NCBI RefSeq assembly: GCF_002008165.1
Contig: NZ_MRDM01000010.1
Location: 759,631 to 823,630 of the forward strand
Source: Rhizobium laguerreae
GTDB taxonomy: Bacteria > Pseudomonadota > Alphaproteobacteria > Rhizobiales > Rhizobiaceae
Direction: 5' to 3'
Length of the DNA stretch: 64,000 bases
The notes beneath the pieces were generated by a model that saw only the letters and a list, made by a program, of their open reading frames with translations, was not told the origin of the DNA and made no database searches. The translations under genes were made by a program, and so were the position numbers. This document shows positions 10,396-19,882 of this stretch, piece after piece (position 1 is the first letter of the stretch; each line of letters opens with the position of its first letter).

Positions 10396-11694
10396 CTAAA
10401 ACTTGTCGCGAAGCGCAAACCACGACAAGGCGAGGAAAAGCAACGGCGCCCGCATGCGCGCACCACCGGGAAAGGCTGGAATATCAAGCGATGTGAAGAG
10501 GTCGAGATCGCGAGATTTTCCAAGCACCGTTTCCGCGTAGAGTTTGCCACAGTAGTTTGACAGCATGACGCCATGACCGGAATAACCGCCGATCGAGATG
10601 ACACCGGGCATGACCTCGCGCACGAAGAGCTGGCGTGGCATGGTGATACCGACGTTGCCGCCCCAGGCATGGGTGATCTCGATGTCCTTGAGGTCCGGGT
10701 AGATCTCGGCAATCTGCCGGCGGATGTGCAGCGAAATGTCCCGCGGATTGTCCGAGGTATAGGCCTCGCGTCCGCCGAACAGCAGACGGCCGTCGCCGAA
10801 TTTGCGGAAGTAGCGCACGACGAAGCGCGAATCGGCCACGGCCTCGCCCCCGGGCAGCACCTCGGGATGCCCGTCGAGCGGTGCCGTGGCACCGATGAAG
10901 GAGCGGATCGGCATGACGTGGCTTGCCGTCACCGGCTCGAGGTCGCCGATATGGCCGTTGCAGGCGATCAGCGCGCGCTCAGCGGTGATCGTTCCCCTTT
11001 CGGTTTCGATCGTCACCTTGCCGCCGCTTTGGCGGATCGCCGTCGCCTTGGTCATCTCGAAAATTGCAGCACCGGCATTGGCAGCGACCCGCGCCAGCCC
11101 GACCAGCAGCTTCAGCGGATGGATATGGCCGGTGCCGACATCGCGCACGCCGCAATGGAAACGCTTCGAGCCGAGCCTCTCTTGCGTTTCCTCCTCGTCC
11201 ATGAAGCTGAGATACGGATAACCGTAGCGTAAGGCGGCGATTTCGGCATTTTCGTAATAGTCGCGTTTGTAGCTCGCCTTGTGTGCGACATTGAGCTGGC
11301 CGGGCACATAGTCGATCTCGATCTGATGCTCGCGAGCGAAATCGATGAGATGGCGCTTGGCCGCTTCGGCAAGATCGAACAGCGCCTTCGAGCGTTCGTA
11401 GCCGATCTTCTCCTCGAGTTCTTCCGGCCACCATCGCTGGCCGGTGCCCAGTTGGCCGCCATTGCGCCCGGACGCCCCGTCGCCGAAGCGGCAGGCCTCG
11501 ATCAGCACCACTGAAACGCCTGCTTTGGCAAGATTATAGGCGGCCTGCAGGCCGGTATAACCGCCGCCGACAATCGCGACGTCACATGTTCTCGATCCGT
11601 CGAGAGCGGGGTAGGTGGGCCGCTCCCCGACGGTTGCCTGATACCAGGACAGCCCGGGCGCGATCGGGCTCTGCCATGTCTCCTGCGATGCCAT
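10396..11694 (-). CDS. puuB: FAD-dependent amine oxidase, gamma-glutamylputrescine oxidase-like
   Basis: 432-residue flavoprotein of the DAO family. The N-terminal FAD motif is VAIVGGGYTGLQAAYNLA, followed by GASGRNGGQLGTGQRW, a stretch typical of PuuB/OrdL proteins; the C-terminal part has GYSGHGVMLSNYCGKL. It starts 9 bases after the glutamine synthetase-like gene, so the two form an operon. In the Puu pathway the ligase glutamylates putrescine and this enzyme oxidises the product to an aldehyde. Related proteins act on other amines, so the substrate is inferred from context, including the polyamine importer at 24-28 kb. Symbol given by similarity only. Confidence 0.75.
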   Translation of the reverse strand: MASQETWQSPIAPGLSWYQATVGERPTYPALDGSRTCDVAIVGGGYTGLQAAYNLAKAGVSVVLIEACRFGDGASGRNGGQLGTGQRWWPEELEEKIGYERSKALFDLAEAAKRHLIDFAREHQIEIDYVPGQLNVAHKASYKRDYYENAEIAALRYGYPYLSFMDEEETQERLGSKRFHCGVRDVGTGHIHPLKLLVGLARVAANAGAAIFEMTKATAIRQSGGKVTIETERGTITAERALIACNGHIGDLEPVTASHVMPIRSFIGATAPLDGHPEVLPGGEAVADSRFVVRYFRKFGDGRLLFGGREAYTSDNPRDISLHIRRQIAEIYPDLKDIEITHAWGGNVGITMPRQLFVREVMPGVISIGGYSGHGVMLSNYCGKLYAETVLGKSRDLDLFTSLDIPAFPGGARMRAPLLFLALSWFALRDKF

Positions 11695-11703
11695 GATGGT
11701 CCC

Positions 11704-13140
11704 TCACACGTTGAGCAGAAGGAATTCCCGCTCCCAAGGGCTGATCACCTGCATGAAGGTTTCGAACTCGCCGCGCTTGACGCCGGCATAAAGGCCGATG
11801 AACTGCTTGCCGAACATCTCCTCGAAGGCGGGTTCGTCCTCGAGCAGCGCCACGGCCTCCAGCAGGCCGCGCGGCAGGTCGATCGAGCCCTCATTGGCCG
11901 AATCCTCCGTCGGCGCCGTCGGCTCGATCTCGTTCATGATTCCGAGCAGGCCGGAGGCGAGCGAGGCGGCGAGTGCGAGATAGGGGTTGGCGTCCGAGCT
12001 CGGCAGCCGGTTTTCCACGCGCCGCGCCTGCGGATCGGAAACCGGCACGCGGAACGCCGTCGTCCGGTTGTCGTAACCCCAGGCATTGTTGACCGGGCAG
12101 GACATATCGGGCTGCAGGCGCCGGTAGGAATTGACGTAGGGTGCAAGCATCGCCATCGCGCTCGGCACGAATTTCTGCATGCCGCCGATGAAATGGAAAA
12201 ATTCCTTCGAAGCCGATCCGTCGGGATTGGAGAAGATGTTCTTGCCCGTCTCGATATCGACCACCGACTGATGGATATGCATCGCCGAACCCGGCTGGCC
12301 CTGCATCGGCTTGGCCATGAAGGTCGCGTAGATGTCGTGTTTCAGCGCCGCCTCGCGGATCGTTCGCTTGAACAGGAACACCTGGTCGGCAAGTTCGATC
12401 GGATTGCCGTGGCGCAGGTTGATCTCCATCTGCGCCGGTCCCTCTTCATGGATCAGCGTATCGATCTCCAGCCCCTGCTTCTCCGAGAAATGATAGACGT
12501 CGTCGATCAGCTCGTCGAACTCGTTGATGCCGGCGATCGAATAGCCCTGGCCGCCGAGGATCGAGCGGCCGGACCGGCCTTTCGGCGGGTGCAGCGGATA
12601 GTCGGGATCGTCGTTCTTGGCGACGAGGTAGAATTCGATCTCGGGCGCCACGATCGGCTTCCAGCCGCGCTCATGATAGAGGCTCATGATCCGCTTCAGC
12701 ACGTTGCGCGGCGTATAGGGGACTTCCCCACCGTCCGAATCGACGATGTCGCAGATCACCTGCGCCGTCGGGTCGGTCTCCCAAGGCACGACGGAAAGCG
12801 TCGAAAGGTCGGGCATCAGCTTCAGGTCGCTGTCGCGCGGCTCATAGCGGAAGCTCTCCGTCTCGTCGGGATATTCGCCCGAAATCGTGTGCCGGTAGAT
12901 TGCCGAAGGCAGCGCCAGCGAGGTGTTGGAGGTGAATTTCGAACTCGGCATCATCTTGCCGCGCGCAACGCCGGCAAGGTCCGGCGTGATGCATTCGATG
13001 TCTTCGATGCCCCTGTCCCTCAGCCACCGCGCTGCTTCCTTCCAGTTCGCAACGCCACGCAGGGATCCGGGTTCCGGGGGAGTTTTCTTCGAGGCGGGTA
13101 CGTTTCTGGCAGGCTTCAGCGTCGTCTTTTTTGGGGACAT
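11704..13140 (-). CDS. puuA: Glutamine synthetase family protein, gamma-glutamylputrescine synthetase-like
   Basis: 478-residue GS-family ligase. An extended N-terminal tail (about residues 1-35, rich in Lys, Pro and Ala) precedes the beta-grasp domain; the catalytic domain follows, with EIEFYLV, GPAQMEINLRHG, GSAMHIHQSV and NRLPSSDANPYLALAA. Such proteins join glutamate to amines instead of ammonia. The partner downstream is a PuuB-like oxidase, pointing to polyamine degradation. I start at the ATG at 13140 (MSPKKTTLKP); the frame stays open upstream but there it is antisense to the next gene. True glutamine synthetase (GlnA) is unlikely given the partner gene and divergent N-terminus. Confidence 0.75.
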   Translation of the reverse strand: MSPKKTTLKPARNVPASKKTPPEPGSLRGVANWKEAARWLRDRGIEDIECITPDLAGVARGKMMPSSKFTSNTSLALPSAIYRHTISGEYPDETESFRYEPRDSDLKLMPDLSTLSVVPWETDPTAQVICDIVDSDGGEVPYTPRNVLKRIMSLYHERGWKPIVAPEIEFYLVAKNDDPDYPLHPPKGRSGRSILGGQGYSIAGINEFDELIDDVYHFSEKQGLEIDTLIHEEGPAQMEINLRHGNPIELADQVFLFKRTIREAALKHDIYATFMAKPMQGQPGSAMHIHQSVVDIETGKNIFSNPDGSASKEFFHFIGGMQKFVPSAMAMLAPYVNSYRRLQPDMSCPVNNAWGYDNRTTAFRVPVSDPQARRVENRLPSSDANPYLALAASLASGLLGIMNEIEPTAPTEDSANEGSIDLPRGLLEAVALLEDEPAFEEMFGKQFIGLYAGVKRGEFETFMQVISPWEREFLLLNV

Positions 13141-13228
13141 GACACACCGGTTTGCGTTGATCGTGGCGCCATCATAACCAGACTTTGCCAATTGGCGAGG
13201 GGTTGAGAACGTTGACTTTCGCCCTTTG

Positions 13229-14449
13229 ATGGAAAAGAAGACGCGGGGTTTGATCGGGGAAACGGGTTTGCAGCGCAAAAGCGACGTTATCGTCATCGGC
13301 GCCGGAGCGGCGGGCATGATGGCCGCCATCCGTGCCGGAAAACGCGGCCGCTCGGTCGTCATCCTCGACCATGCCAGGGCGCCTGGCGAGAAGATCCGCA
13401 TATCAGGCGGCGGCCGCTGCAATTTCACCAATATCCATGCCGGCCCGAAGAATTTCCTCTCCGCCAACCCGCACTTCGGCAAGTCGGCGCTTGCCCGTTT
13501 CACGCCCGCCGATTTCATCGCCATGGTCGACCGCCACGGCATCGCCTGGCACGAAAAGACGCTGGGCCAGCTCTTCTGCGACGATAGCGCCAAAGACATC
13601 ATCCGCATGCTGCTAGCGGAGATGCGCATGGCCGGTGCGGCGCTGCATCTTGGCACCGAAATATCAGCCGTCGAAAAGACCGAATCCGGCTTCCGGGTAT
13701 CGACGAGCGAAGGTCACTGTGAAGCATCGTCGCTGATCGTCGCCACCGGCGGCAAGTCGATCCCGAAGATGGGCGCCACCGGCTTTGCCTATCGCCTCGC
13801 CGAGCAGTTCGGCTTGGCCGTGCTCGAAACCCGACCCGGCCTCGTGCCGCTGACGCTCGATCCCGGCCTGCTGGAAAGCATCGCGCCGCTCGCCGGCATC
13901 GCAGTCCCGGCCGAAATCCGCCACGGGAGGACCGCCTTCCGCGAAGCGCTGCTTTTCACCCATCGCGGGCTGAGCGGCCCCGCTGTCCTGCAGATCTCTT
14001 CCTTTTGGCGCGAAGGCGGCGAGGTCGTGGTCTCGATCGAACCGGATATCGACATTGCCGCCCATCTGAAGACCGCAAAACAGATCAATGGCCGTCAGTC
14101 GCCGCAGACGGCACTCGGCGAGATCCTGCCGAAGCGGCTGGCACAATTTCTCGTCGAGCGCGAAAAGATCTCCGGCAACATGGCCGACCTGCCGGACAAG
14201 GTGCTGCTGCGTCTTGCCGCCGGCGTCCAGAACTGGGCGGTGAAACCGTCAGGCTCGGAAGGTTACCGCACCGCCGAAGTGACGCTCGGCGGCATCGACA
14301 CGGCGGCGCTCGATTCCCGCAGCATGGAAGCCAAAGCCGTGCCCGGCCTTTATTTCATCGGCGAATGCGTCGACGTCACCGGCTGGCTCGGCGGCTATAA
14401 TTTTCAGTGGGCCTGGGCTTCCGGTTTTGCCGCGGGCGAATGCGTTTAA
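13229..14449 (+). CDS. NAD(P)/FAD-dependent oxidoreductase, BaiN/HI0933 family
   Basis: 406-residue flavoprotein. The FAD fingerprint is VIVIGAGAAGMMAAIRAG near residues 20-37, followed by the family's GEKIRISGGGRCNFTN motif. A second conserved region, GLYFIGECVDVTGWLGGYNFQ, closes the protein near the C-terminus. The exact reaction of this widespread family is poorly known; BaiN itself acts in bile-acid reduction in gut bacteria, which is not expected here. The ATG at 13229 follows a TTG codon that could also serve. It is divergent from the glutamine synthetase-like gene, with 88 bases between. Confidence 0.8.
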   Translation: MEKKTRGLIGETGLQRKSDVIVIGAGAAGMMAAIRAGKRGRSVVILDHARAPGEKIRISGGGRCNFTNIHAGPKNFLSANPHFGKSALARFTPADFIAMVDRHGIAWHEKTLGQLFCDDSAKDIIRMLLAEMRMAGAALHLGTEISAVEKTESGFRVSTSEGHCEASSLIVATGGKSIPKMGATGFAYRLAEQFGLAVLETRPGLVPLTLDPGLLESIAPLAGIAVPAEIRHGRTAFREALLFTHRGLSGPAVLQISSFWREGGEVVVSIEPDIDIAAHLKTAKQINGRQSPQTALGEILPKRLAQFLVEREKISGNMADLPDKVLLRLAAGVQNWAVKPSGSEGYRTAEVTLGGIDTAALDSRSMEAKAVPGLYFIGECVDVTGWLGGYNFQWAWASGFAAGECV

Positions 14450-14462
14450 AGCTCCTTGTTTT

Positions 14463-14508
14463 GATGCATGTCGTGGGCCCCAAAACCGCTGCACATTTTT
14501 TGACATGC
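14463..14508. repeat. Rhizobial intergenic palindromic repeat (RIME-like), complete copy
   Basis: GCATGTC (14466-14472) and GACATGC (14502-14508) bracket a core with AAAACCGCTGCACATTTTTT. The minus strand reads TGTGCAGCGGTTTTGGGG. A partial relative lies at 20843-20878. The form resembles the short palindromic RIME elements scattered between rhizobial genes; family assignment is from memory. Confidence 0.55.
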
Positions 14509-14664
14509 CTTGGAAATATCTGGAGATACCGATTCAAGACTTCTTAATAGAGGTGCGCCATCCTGTCTCAATTGGCGGTTTGTAAGGTCGTCCCTAAATT
14601 AAGCTTTACCGGCAAGCCGATTTGTTGGATTGTTGTTGTGTTAGAGAGAAGTGAGGTTTCGCCC

Positions 14665-14808
14665 ATGAACAGAAACGCACGACGGGCCCGCGCCATCGCA
14701 ATTGCCGAGGCAAAGCCGAACGCTCGAATGGTCGCCCTGCGCTATCTGATGCTTGCAGCCGGCGCCACCGCCGCCTGCCTCGCGCTGCTGCTCTCGCACT
14801 TCATTTGA
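14665..14808 (+). CDS. Small single-pass membrane protein, hypothetical
   Basis: 47 residues starting MNRNARRARAIAIAEAKP: an Arg-rich N-terminal half, then one hydrophobic helix (about 25-45, ending LLLSHFI). The ATG has a purine-rich GAGAGAAGTGAGG upstream. The positive N-terminus and C-terminal helix suggest an inner-membrane peptide. It stands alone between a flavoprotein gene and a chemoreceptor gene. Not recognised; could be a chance frame, but start context and composition favour a real gene. Confidence 0.45.
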   Translation: MNRNARRARAIAIAEAKPNARMVALRYLMLAAGATAACLALLLSHFI

Positions 14809-15119
14809 TCCTTTCAGCAGACCTGGAATCAATGTTCCGACATGCTAGTTGTCGCACTGCGGCATCGCGGTCCATAATTTGTAACTATTTCACTGCCTTG
14901 GCTTAACCCGCCATAACCGCTTATCCGAAAATTAATATCTAATTGACACAATTGCTCGCGAATATTTGGGCATCTCCAAGTTGTTTGGACATGAACTGGC
15001 AATGACTGCCGCCTGGCCTCCGGGTTCCCCAATGTAAAATAAGAACAGCTCGATGTGCACCCGGCTGGCGCCATGTGGCCGCCTGCGGGAGGAGTGGTGT
15101 ATGAAAGGCCCGGAACGCC
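14809..15119. other. Intergenic region before chemoreceptor gene
   Basis: About 310 bases without a supportable gene. The first half is AT-rich, with a TTGACA hexamer at 14942-14947 but no clear partner -10 at good spacing. The second half is GC-rich leader to the chemoreceptor start. No hairpin with a T-run was seen. Confidence 0.4.
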
Positions 15120-17651
15120 ATGTTGATTGACAAGATTCTTTCCCGCTTCAGGATCAAGACCAAGGTTTTGATCTTCGTTCTGCCTTTCGTCGTCACCATT
15201 TCGGCGGTGGGCCTGACGGGCCTCTACGCTTCGGGACTTCTGCAGGGCCGGATGGAAATATCCAACAGCGTGCTGCAGTCGCTGAGCGGCTTCAAGGATC
15301 TCTATGGTTCGATGGACGATTTCCTGCGCGTCACCAGCCCTGAGGCGCGCGACAAACTGATCGCGGATCTGAAGACCCAGCAAGGCGTGCTCGACCAGAC
15401 GCTGAGCCAGGTCGGTGACGAGGCCGCCGGTCGCGACAGCCTTGCGGAAGCATCGCGCCGCACCAAGGAAATATCGGGCGTCGTCGACAAGCTGTGGGCC
15501 TTGCACGAGCAGGAACAGGCGTTGCATGAGCAGATCGACGCTGCCCAGAAGAGCGTAATCAGCACCCGTTTCACCGTGTCCTACCAGGCCGAGCAGTTGC
15601 AGAGCACCGTCCAGAGCGACGAGAGCGCCGCAACCAGCACCCTTCGCACCGCCGACCGCCTGCTGAAGGGCGGGGATTTCCTCGGCACCGTCGCCAGCGG
15701 CTTCAGCAAGCCGCAGACAGCGCAGGACAAGATCGCCTTCATCAACGAACAGATGCCGGAAATCGTCAAATCCCAGCGTCTGATCGCCATCTCGGTTCCG
15801 AGCAATCAGAAGAATGTCATCGACGCGCTGGCTGCGACCATCGACGGCATCAAGGCGATCGTCCAGACGCCCAACCCGACCGACGAGACCGCCACCGAAC
15901 TCGGCCGTCTCATTTCGCGCTTCCGCCAGACCTCGACCTATACGCAGCTGACTGCAACGCAGAAGATGCGTGACGCGACCCAGGAATTCGCCGCGCTCGA
16001 CGGCCGGATTGCCCAGGCCAACTCGGTCCTGCAGGATACGAGGCGTCTCGAAAATTCGGTCTATTCGCTTCAGATCGTTCTTTCCGACTTTCTCGCCGAT
16101 TCCAGCAAGGAAAATCTCGTGCGGCTGCAGCAGCAGGCCGGCACGCTCGGTAAGGACATGCAGGTGCTGGTCACCAGCGCCAAGGGCATGGGCTTTGCCG
16201 AAGGCATATCCGGCGCGATCCAGCCGGCGCTCGACGTCATTTCCGGCGGCGGTTCGAAGATCGTCGACACGATCGGCCAGCGTGTCGCCGCCTATGCCGC
16301 GGCCCGCCAGGAGCTTGACCAGATCTGGAAAAAGCTGACCGATTTCGCCGAACTGCAGAAGCAGACGGCCGGCACCGAGCGCACCCAGGCAAACAGCATC
16401 TCCGTCATGACCACCGGTCTCGGCATCCTGCTGTCCATCCTCGGCGGCATTGCCCTTGTGCTGACGCTGCAGCGCCCGATCAGCCATATTACCGGCGCCA
16501 TGCGCCGCATCGCCGAAGGGGCACTGGATACCAGCATCTCCGGCGAGCAGCGCCACGATGAAATCGGCGACATGGCCCGCGCGCTCGGCATCTTCAAGGA
16601 AAATGCCATCTCGAAGATCCGCATCGAGGAGCAGAGCGACGAGGAACGCGCCGCCGCCGAACACGAGCGCCAGCGCAACGACGCCGAAAAGCGCGAGATG
16701 GATCGTCAGATCGAATTCGCGGTCAATGCGCTTGCCGCCGGCCTCGAACGCATGTCGCAGGGCGATATCTCGACGACGATCGAAACGCCCTTCATCGGCC
16801 GTCTCGAACAGCTGCGCCAGGATTTCAACGGTTCGATGATGCGGCTTCAGGCGACGATGAGCCAGATCCGCGACAACGTCGAACTGATCCAGGGCAACGG
16901 CAACCAGATGGCCCAGTCGGCCGAGGACCTCTCCAAGCGTACCGAACAGCAGGCTGCCTCGCTCGAAGAGACGGCTGCTGCCGTCGACCAGATTACCGTC
17001 ACGGTCCGCTCGTCGGCCGAACGCGCCAAGGATGCCGACCAGATCGTCCGCCAGGCCAAGCGCAGCGCCGACGATTCCGCCGTCGTCGTCAGCAATGCGA
17101 TCGACGCGATGAGCCGCATCGAAGGTGCCTCGCGCCAGATCGAGCAGATCATCGGCGTCATCGACGAGATCGCCTTCCAGACCAACCTTCTGGCGCTCAA
17201 CGCCGGCATCGAGGCGGCGCGCGCCGGTGAAGCCGGCAAGGGCTTTGCGGTGGTCGCGATGGAAGTCCGCGAACTGGCTCAGCGCTCCGCAGCCGCGGCG
17301 CAGGAGATCAAGGGGCTGATCAACAAGTCGACCAACGAGGTCAATTCAGGCTCGCAATTCGTGCAGGAGACCGGCACGGTGCTCGCCAAGATCAGCGCCC
17401 AGATCGTCACGATCAGCCAGCATGTCGAGATGATCGCCCGCGCCAGCCACGACCAGTCCAACGCGCTGCAAAGCGTCAACGCGACAGTCAACCAGATGGA
17501 CCAGATGACGCAGCAGAACGCCGCCATGGTGGAGGAGACGACTGCCGCCAGCCGCGAACTGGCCGACGAGGCCGATTCGCTGCGCAGGCTCATCCAGCAG
17601 TTCAAGATCGACGGCGAAGCCACCGGTGCGCCGGTCTACCGCGCCGCCTGA
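15120..17651 (+). CDS. Methyl-accepting chemotaxis protein with long helical periplasmic domain
   Basis: 843-residue transmembrane chemoreceptor. One membrane segment lies near residues 15-37 and the second near 427-449. The roughly 390 residues between are almost wholly helical and rich in Gln, Glu, Lys and Ala, like a helical-bundle sensor. A HAMP domain follows (about 450-500), then a second HAMP-like region and the signalling domain, whose hairpin tip reads DEIAFQTNLLALNAGIEAA near 680-700. No CheR-tethering pentapeptide is at the C-terminus (it ends APVYRAA). It relays a ligand signal to CheA/CheW. The ligand cannot be told from sequence. A second receptor gene follows. Confidence 0.9.
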   Translation: MLIDKILSRFRIKTKVLIFVLPFVVTISAVGLTGLYASGLLQGRMEISNSVLQSLSGFKDLYGSMDDFLRVTSPEARDKLIADLKTQQGVLDQTLSQVGDEAAGRDSLAEASRRTKEISGVVDKLWALHEQEQALHEQIDAAQKSVISTRFTVSYQAEQLQSTVQSDESAATSTLRTADRLLKGGDFLGTVASGFSKPQTAQDKIAFINEQMPEIVKSQRLIAISVPSNQKNVIDALAATIDGIKAIVQTPNPTDETATELGRLISRFRQTSTYTQLTATQKMRDATQEFAALDGRIAQANSVLQDTRRLENSVYSLQIVLSDFLADSSKENLVRLQQQAGTLGKDMQVLVTSAKGMGFAEGISGAIQPALDVISGGGSKIVDTIGQRVAAYAAARQELDQIWKKLTDFAELQKQTAGTERTQANSISVMTTGLGILLSILGGIALVLTLQRPISHITGAMRRIAEGALDTSISGEQRHDEIGDMARALGIFKENAISKIRIEEQSDEERAAAEHERQRNDAEKREMDRQIEFAVNALAAGLERMSQGDISTTIETPFIGRLEQLRQDFNGSMMRLQATMSQIRDNVELIQGNGNQMAQSAEDLSKRTEQQAASLEETAAAVDQITVTVRSSAERAKDADQIVRQAKRSADDSAVVVSNAIDAMSRIEGASRQIEQIIGVIDEIAFQTNLLALNAGIEAARAGEAGKGFAVVAMEVRELAQRSAAAAQEIKGLINKSTNEVNSGSQFVQETGTVLAKISAQIVTISQHVEMIARASHDQSNALQSVNATVNQMDQMTQQNAAMVEETTAASRELADEADSLRRLIQQFKIDGEATGAPVYRAA

Positions 17652-17674
17652 TCAGGGCTCGATTGCAAATTTTC

Positions 17675-17703
17675 GAACGGCCTCGGTTTTCCGGGGCCGT
17701 TTG
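17675..17703 (+). terminator. Probable terminator of first chemoreceptor gene
   Basis: AACGGCC (17675-17681) and GGCCGTT (17694-17700) form a stem extended inward by CGG/CCG around TTTT, followed by a short T-rich stretch (TTTGTG). It lies 23 bases after the stop codon. The T-run is short, so termination may be incomplete. Confidence 0.6.
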
Positions 17704-17825
17704 TGTATTGCATAGAGAGCGACCGGAAACGGGGCGACGAATATCGCGGGCGGTCCAGATTTACAGAACATTTTCCTTAACGCTTTTCGTCTAATTTAGC
17801 CCTTATTGTTCTGTCGGGGGTTTTG

Positions 17826-19673
17826 ATGCTGCGCCTTTTCTCTACGTCGATCGTCCGCCAGATCGTTGCGATCACGCTGTTTCTGCTGGCCATCAGCACG
17901 GCCGCCATCGTCGGTGTGACCTATTACAATCTGAGCCATCATGTCATGGACGGCGCCGTCTCCGACGCCAGGGATGCCACCCGCGCCATGGCCGTCCTCT
18001 ACGGCGCGGCCGATCAGGCTGCAAAGATCGAGCTGAAGGACAATCAGCTCTCCGCTGTCACGGAAGACGCCATTCCCGCCCTTGCCGACTATTCGCTCGT
18101 AGACCGCACGGCGCAATCGATCGCCGGCGTTGCGACCATCTTTCAAAAGCAGGGCAGCGACTACGTCCGCATCTCCACCAACGTCAAAAAGGAAAACGGC
18201 GACCGTGCCGTCGGCACCAAGCTGGTCGCCGAGCACCCCGCCCAGCCGGTTCTCGCCAGGGGCGAGGCTTATTACGGTCCGGCGGAGCTTTTCGGCCGCA
18301 AGTTCATGACCGGTTATTTCCCGATCAAGAACGCCGCGAACGCCAATGTCGGCATTCTCTTCATCGGCATTCCGATGGAGGTCTATTACCAGCGCATGTA
18401 TGAGCTGCAGATGCTGGTTCTCGGTGTCGGCGCCATCGTCATGCTCATCGTCGGCGTTCTCGCCTTTTATGCGATCCGCCTGTCGGTGAAGCCTTTGCAG
18501 GCGCTGACCGCGAGCGTTCACTCGATTTCCGCGGGCAATCTCGAAGGGGCGATCCCTTGTGTCGAAAAGAGGAACGAGTTCGGCGACATCGGCCGGGCCT
18601 TGGCGCTTTTCCGCGACAGTGCCCGCGCGAGGCGCGACCTGGAAACCCAGGCTGGCGAACAGCGCGAATTGAGCGATGCCGAACGCGCCAGGAACGATGC
18701 CGACAAGCGCTCGCTCGACGGCCAGATCGACTTTGCCGTCAACCAGCTTGCCGCCGGCCTCGGGCGCCTGTCGCAGGGCGATGTCTCGCAGACGATCGGT
18801 ACGCCCTTCGTCGGCCGGCTGGAGCAGCTGCGCGTCGATTTCAACGCCTCCCTCTTGCGGCTCCAGGATACGCTGTCCGGTATCCGTAACAGCGCCTCGA
18901 CAATCCAGCGCAACAGCGGCGCCGTCTCCGCTTCTGCCGGCGAGCTTTCCAAACGCACCGAGGCGCAGGCGGCCAACCTCGAGGAGACTGCGGCCGCGGT
19001 GGAAGAGATCACTGTGACGGTTCGTTCTTCCGCCGAACGTGCCCGCGAAGCCAACAATGTCGTGGCTGCGACCAAGAAGACGGCCGACAATTCCGGCGCC
19101 GTCGTCGGCGATGCCGTCGCCGCCATGGATCGCATCGAAGAGGCCTCGCAGCGTATCGAGCAGATCATCGAGGTGATCGACGACATCGCCTTCCAGACCA
19201 ATCTTCTGGCGCTGAATGCCGGCATCGAGGCGGCGCGGGCCGGCGAGGCGGGCAAAGGTTTTGCCGTCGTCGCCCAGGAGGTCCGCGAACTCGCCCAGCG
19301 TTCGGCTGATGCGGCGCGCGAGATCAAGTCGCTGATCGAGACATCGAGCCGCGAAGTGACGGCAGGGTCCGAACTGGTCCAGAAGACCGGCAGCGTCCTT
19401 GCCTCGATCAGCCAGGAGATCATCGCGATCAGCGGCCATGTCGAGACCATCGCCACCGCCAGCCGCGATCAGTCGGCCGCGCTACAGGAAGTCAACGGTT
19501 CGGTCAACGCCATGGACCAGATGACTCAGAAGAACGCGGCGATGGTTGCCGAGACGACGCAGGCAAGCCGTCTGCTTGCCGGCGAAGCCGATACGCTGAT
19601 GGCGCTGATCGAGCGGTTCCGCATCGTTGCAGAATCGGCACCGGCTCATCTCGGAGCAAGAAGAGTCGCCTGA
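17826..19673 (+). CDS. Methyl-accepting chemotaxis protein with Cache-type sensor
   Basis: 615-residue chemoreceptor. Membrane segments lie near residues 11-33 and 198-220. The periplasmic part (about 34-195) contains SLVDRTAQSIAGVATIFQ and GYFPIKNAANANVGILFIG, the pattern of a Cache-3/Cache-2 small-molecule sensor. HAMP spans about 220-272, and the signalling tip DDIAFQTNLLALNAGIEAA starts near 451. The cytoplasmic half is very close to that of the preceding receptor, while the sensor half is unrelated. The start is the ATG at 17826, with GGGGG upstream; a TTG precedes it. No C-terminal CheR-binding pentapeptide. Confidence 0.9.
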   Translation: MLRLFSTSIVRQIVAITLFLLAISTAAIVGVTYYNLSHHVMDGAVSDARDATRAMAVLYGAADQAAKIELKDNQLSAVTEDAIPALADYSLVDRTAQSIAGVATIFQKQGSDYVRISTNVKKENGDRAVGTKLVAEHPAQPVLARGEAYYGPAELFGRKFMTGYFPIKNAANANVGILFIGIPMEVYYQRMYELQMLVLGVGAIVMLIVGVLAFYAIRLSVKPLQALTASVHSISAGNLEGAIPCVEKRNEFGDIGRALALFRDSARARRDLETQAGEQRELSDAERARNDADKRSLDGQIDFAVNQLAAGLGRLSQGDVSQTIGTPFVGRLEQLRVDFNASLLRLQDTLSGIRNSASTIQRNSGAVSASAGELSKRTEAQAANLEETAAAVEEITVTVRSSAERAREANNVVAATKKTADNSGAVVGDAVAAMDRIEEASQRIEQIIEVIDDIAFQTNLLALNAGIEAARAGEAGKGFAVVAQEVRELAQRSADAAREIKSLIETSSREVTAGSELVQKTGSVLASISQEIIAISGHVETIATASRDQSAALQEVNGSVNAMDQMTQKNAAMVAETTQASRLLAGEADTLMALIERFRIVAESAPAHLGARRVA

Positions 19674-19882
19674 ACTGCGCAGCCGCAGCCGCTGCGGGAT
19701 TGCGCAGTGGCCTTGCGGCGCCTTCCGAGGTTGAGGTCGAGCGACGTCAGCCAGGCGGCAAAGCCAATAAGGCTATTGTTTCCGAACTCGGCATAGAATC
19801 TGTCCTCTTCCGCCTTGCCACCGCTTCGCTGGGGATAGTGCCGATAGCCGATGGTGCCTGCGATGGTGAGCATGTCGATCAT
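19646..19882 (-). CDS. Possible small protein convergent with chemoreceptor gene
   Basis: 78-residue frame starting MIDMLTIAGTIGYRHYPQ, preceded by AGGAAAGGA seven bases before the ATG, a good ribosome site. Its 3' end overlaps the last 28 bases of the chemoreceptor gene on the opposite strand and contains the hairpin at 19674-19708, which argues against coding there. It is divergent from the LysR gene at 19973, the usual place for a LysR target. No family recognised. Real gene or chance frame is undecided. Confidence 0.35.
   Translation of the reverse strand: MIDMLTIAGTIGYRHYPQRSGGKAEEDRFYAEFGNNSLIGFAAWLTSLDLNLGRRRKATAQSRSGCGCAVQATLLAPR
19674..19708 (+). terminator. Stem-loop immediately after second chemoreceptor gene
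   Basis: ACTGCGCA (19674-19681) pairs with TGCGCAGT (19701-19708); inside, CCGCA pairs with TGCGG. It begins at the base after the stop codon. There is no T-run, so it may stabilise the mRNA end or act as a weak stop. Confidence 0.45.

Noticed and set aside
14829..16664. 611-residue minus-strand frame under the first chemoreceptor
   Set aside because: Shadow of the chemoreceptor; composition is typical of antisense reading and no motif is recognisable.
17796..19439. 547-residue minus-strand frame under the second chemoreceptor
   Set aside because: Same reason; the plus-strand signalling domain is unmistakable.
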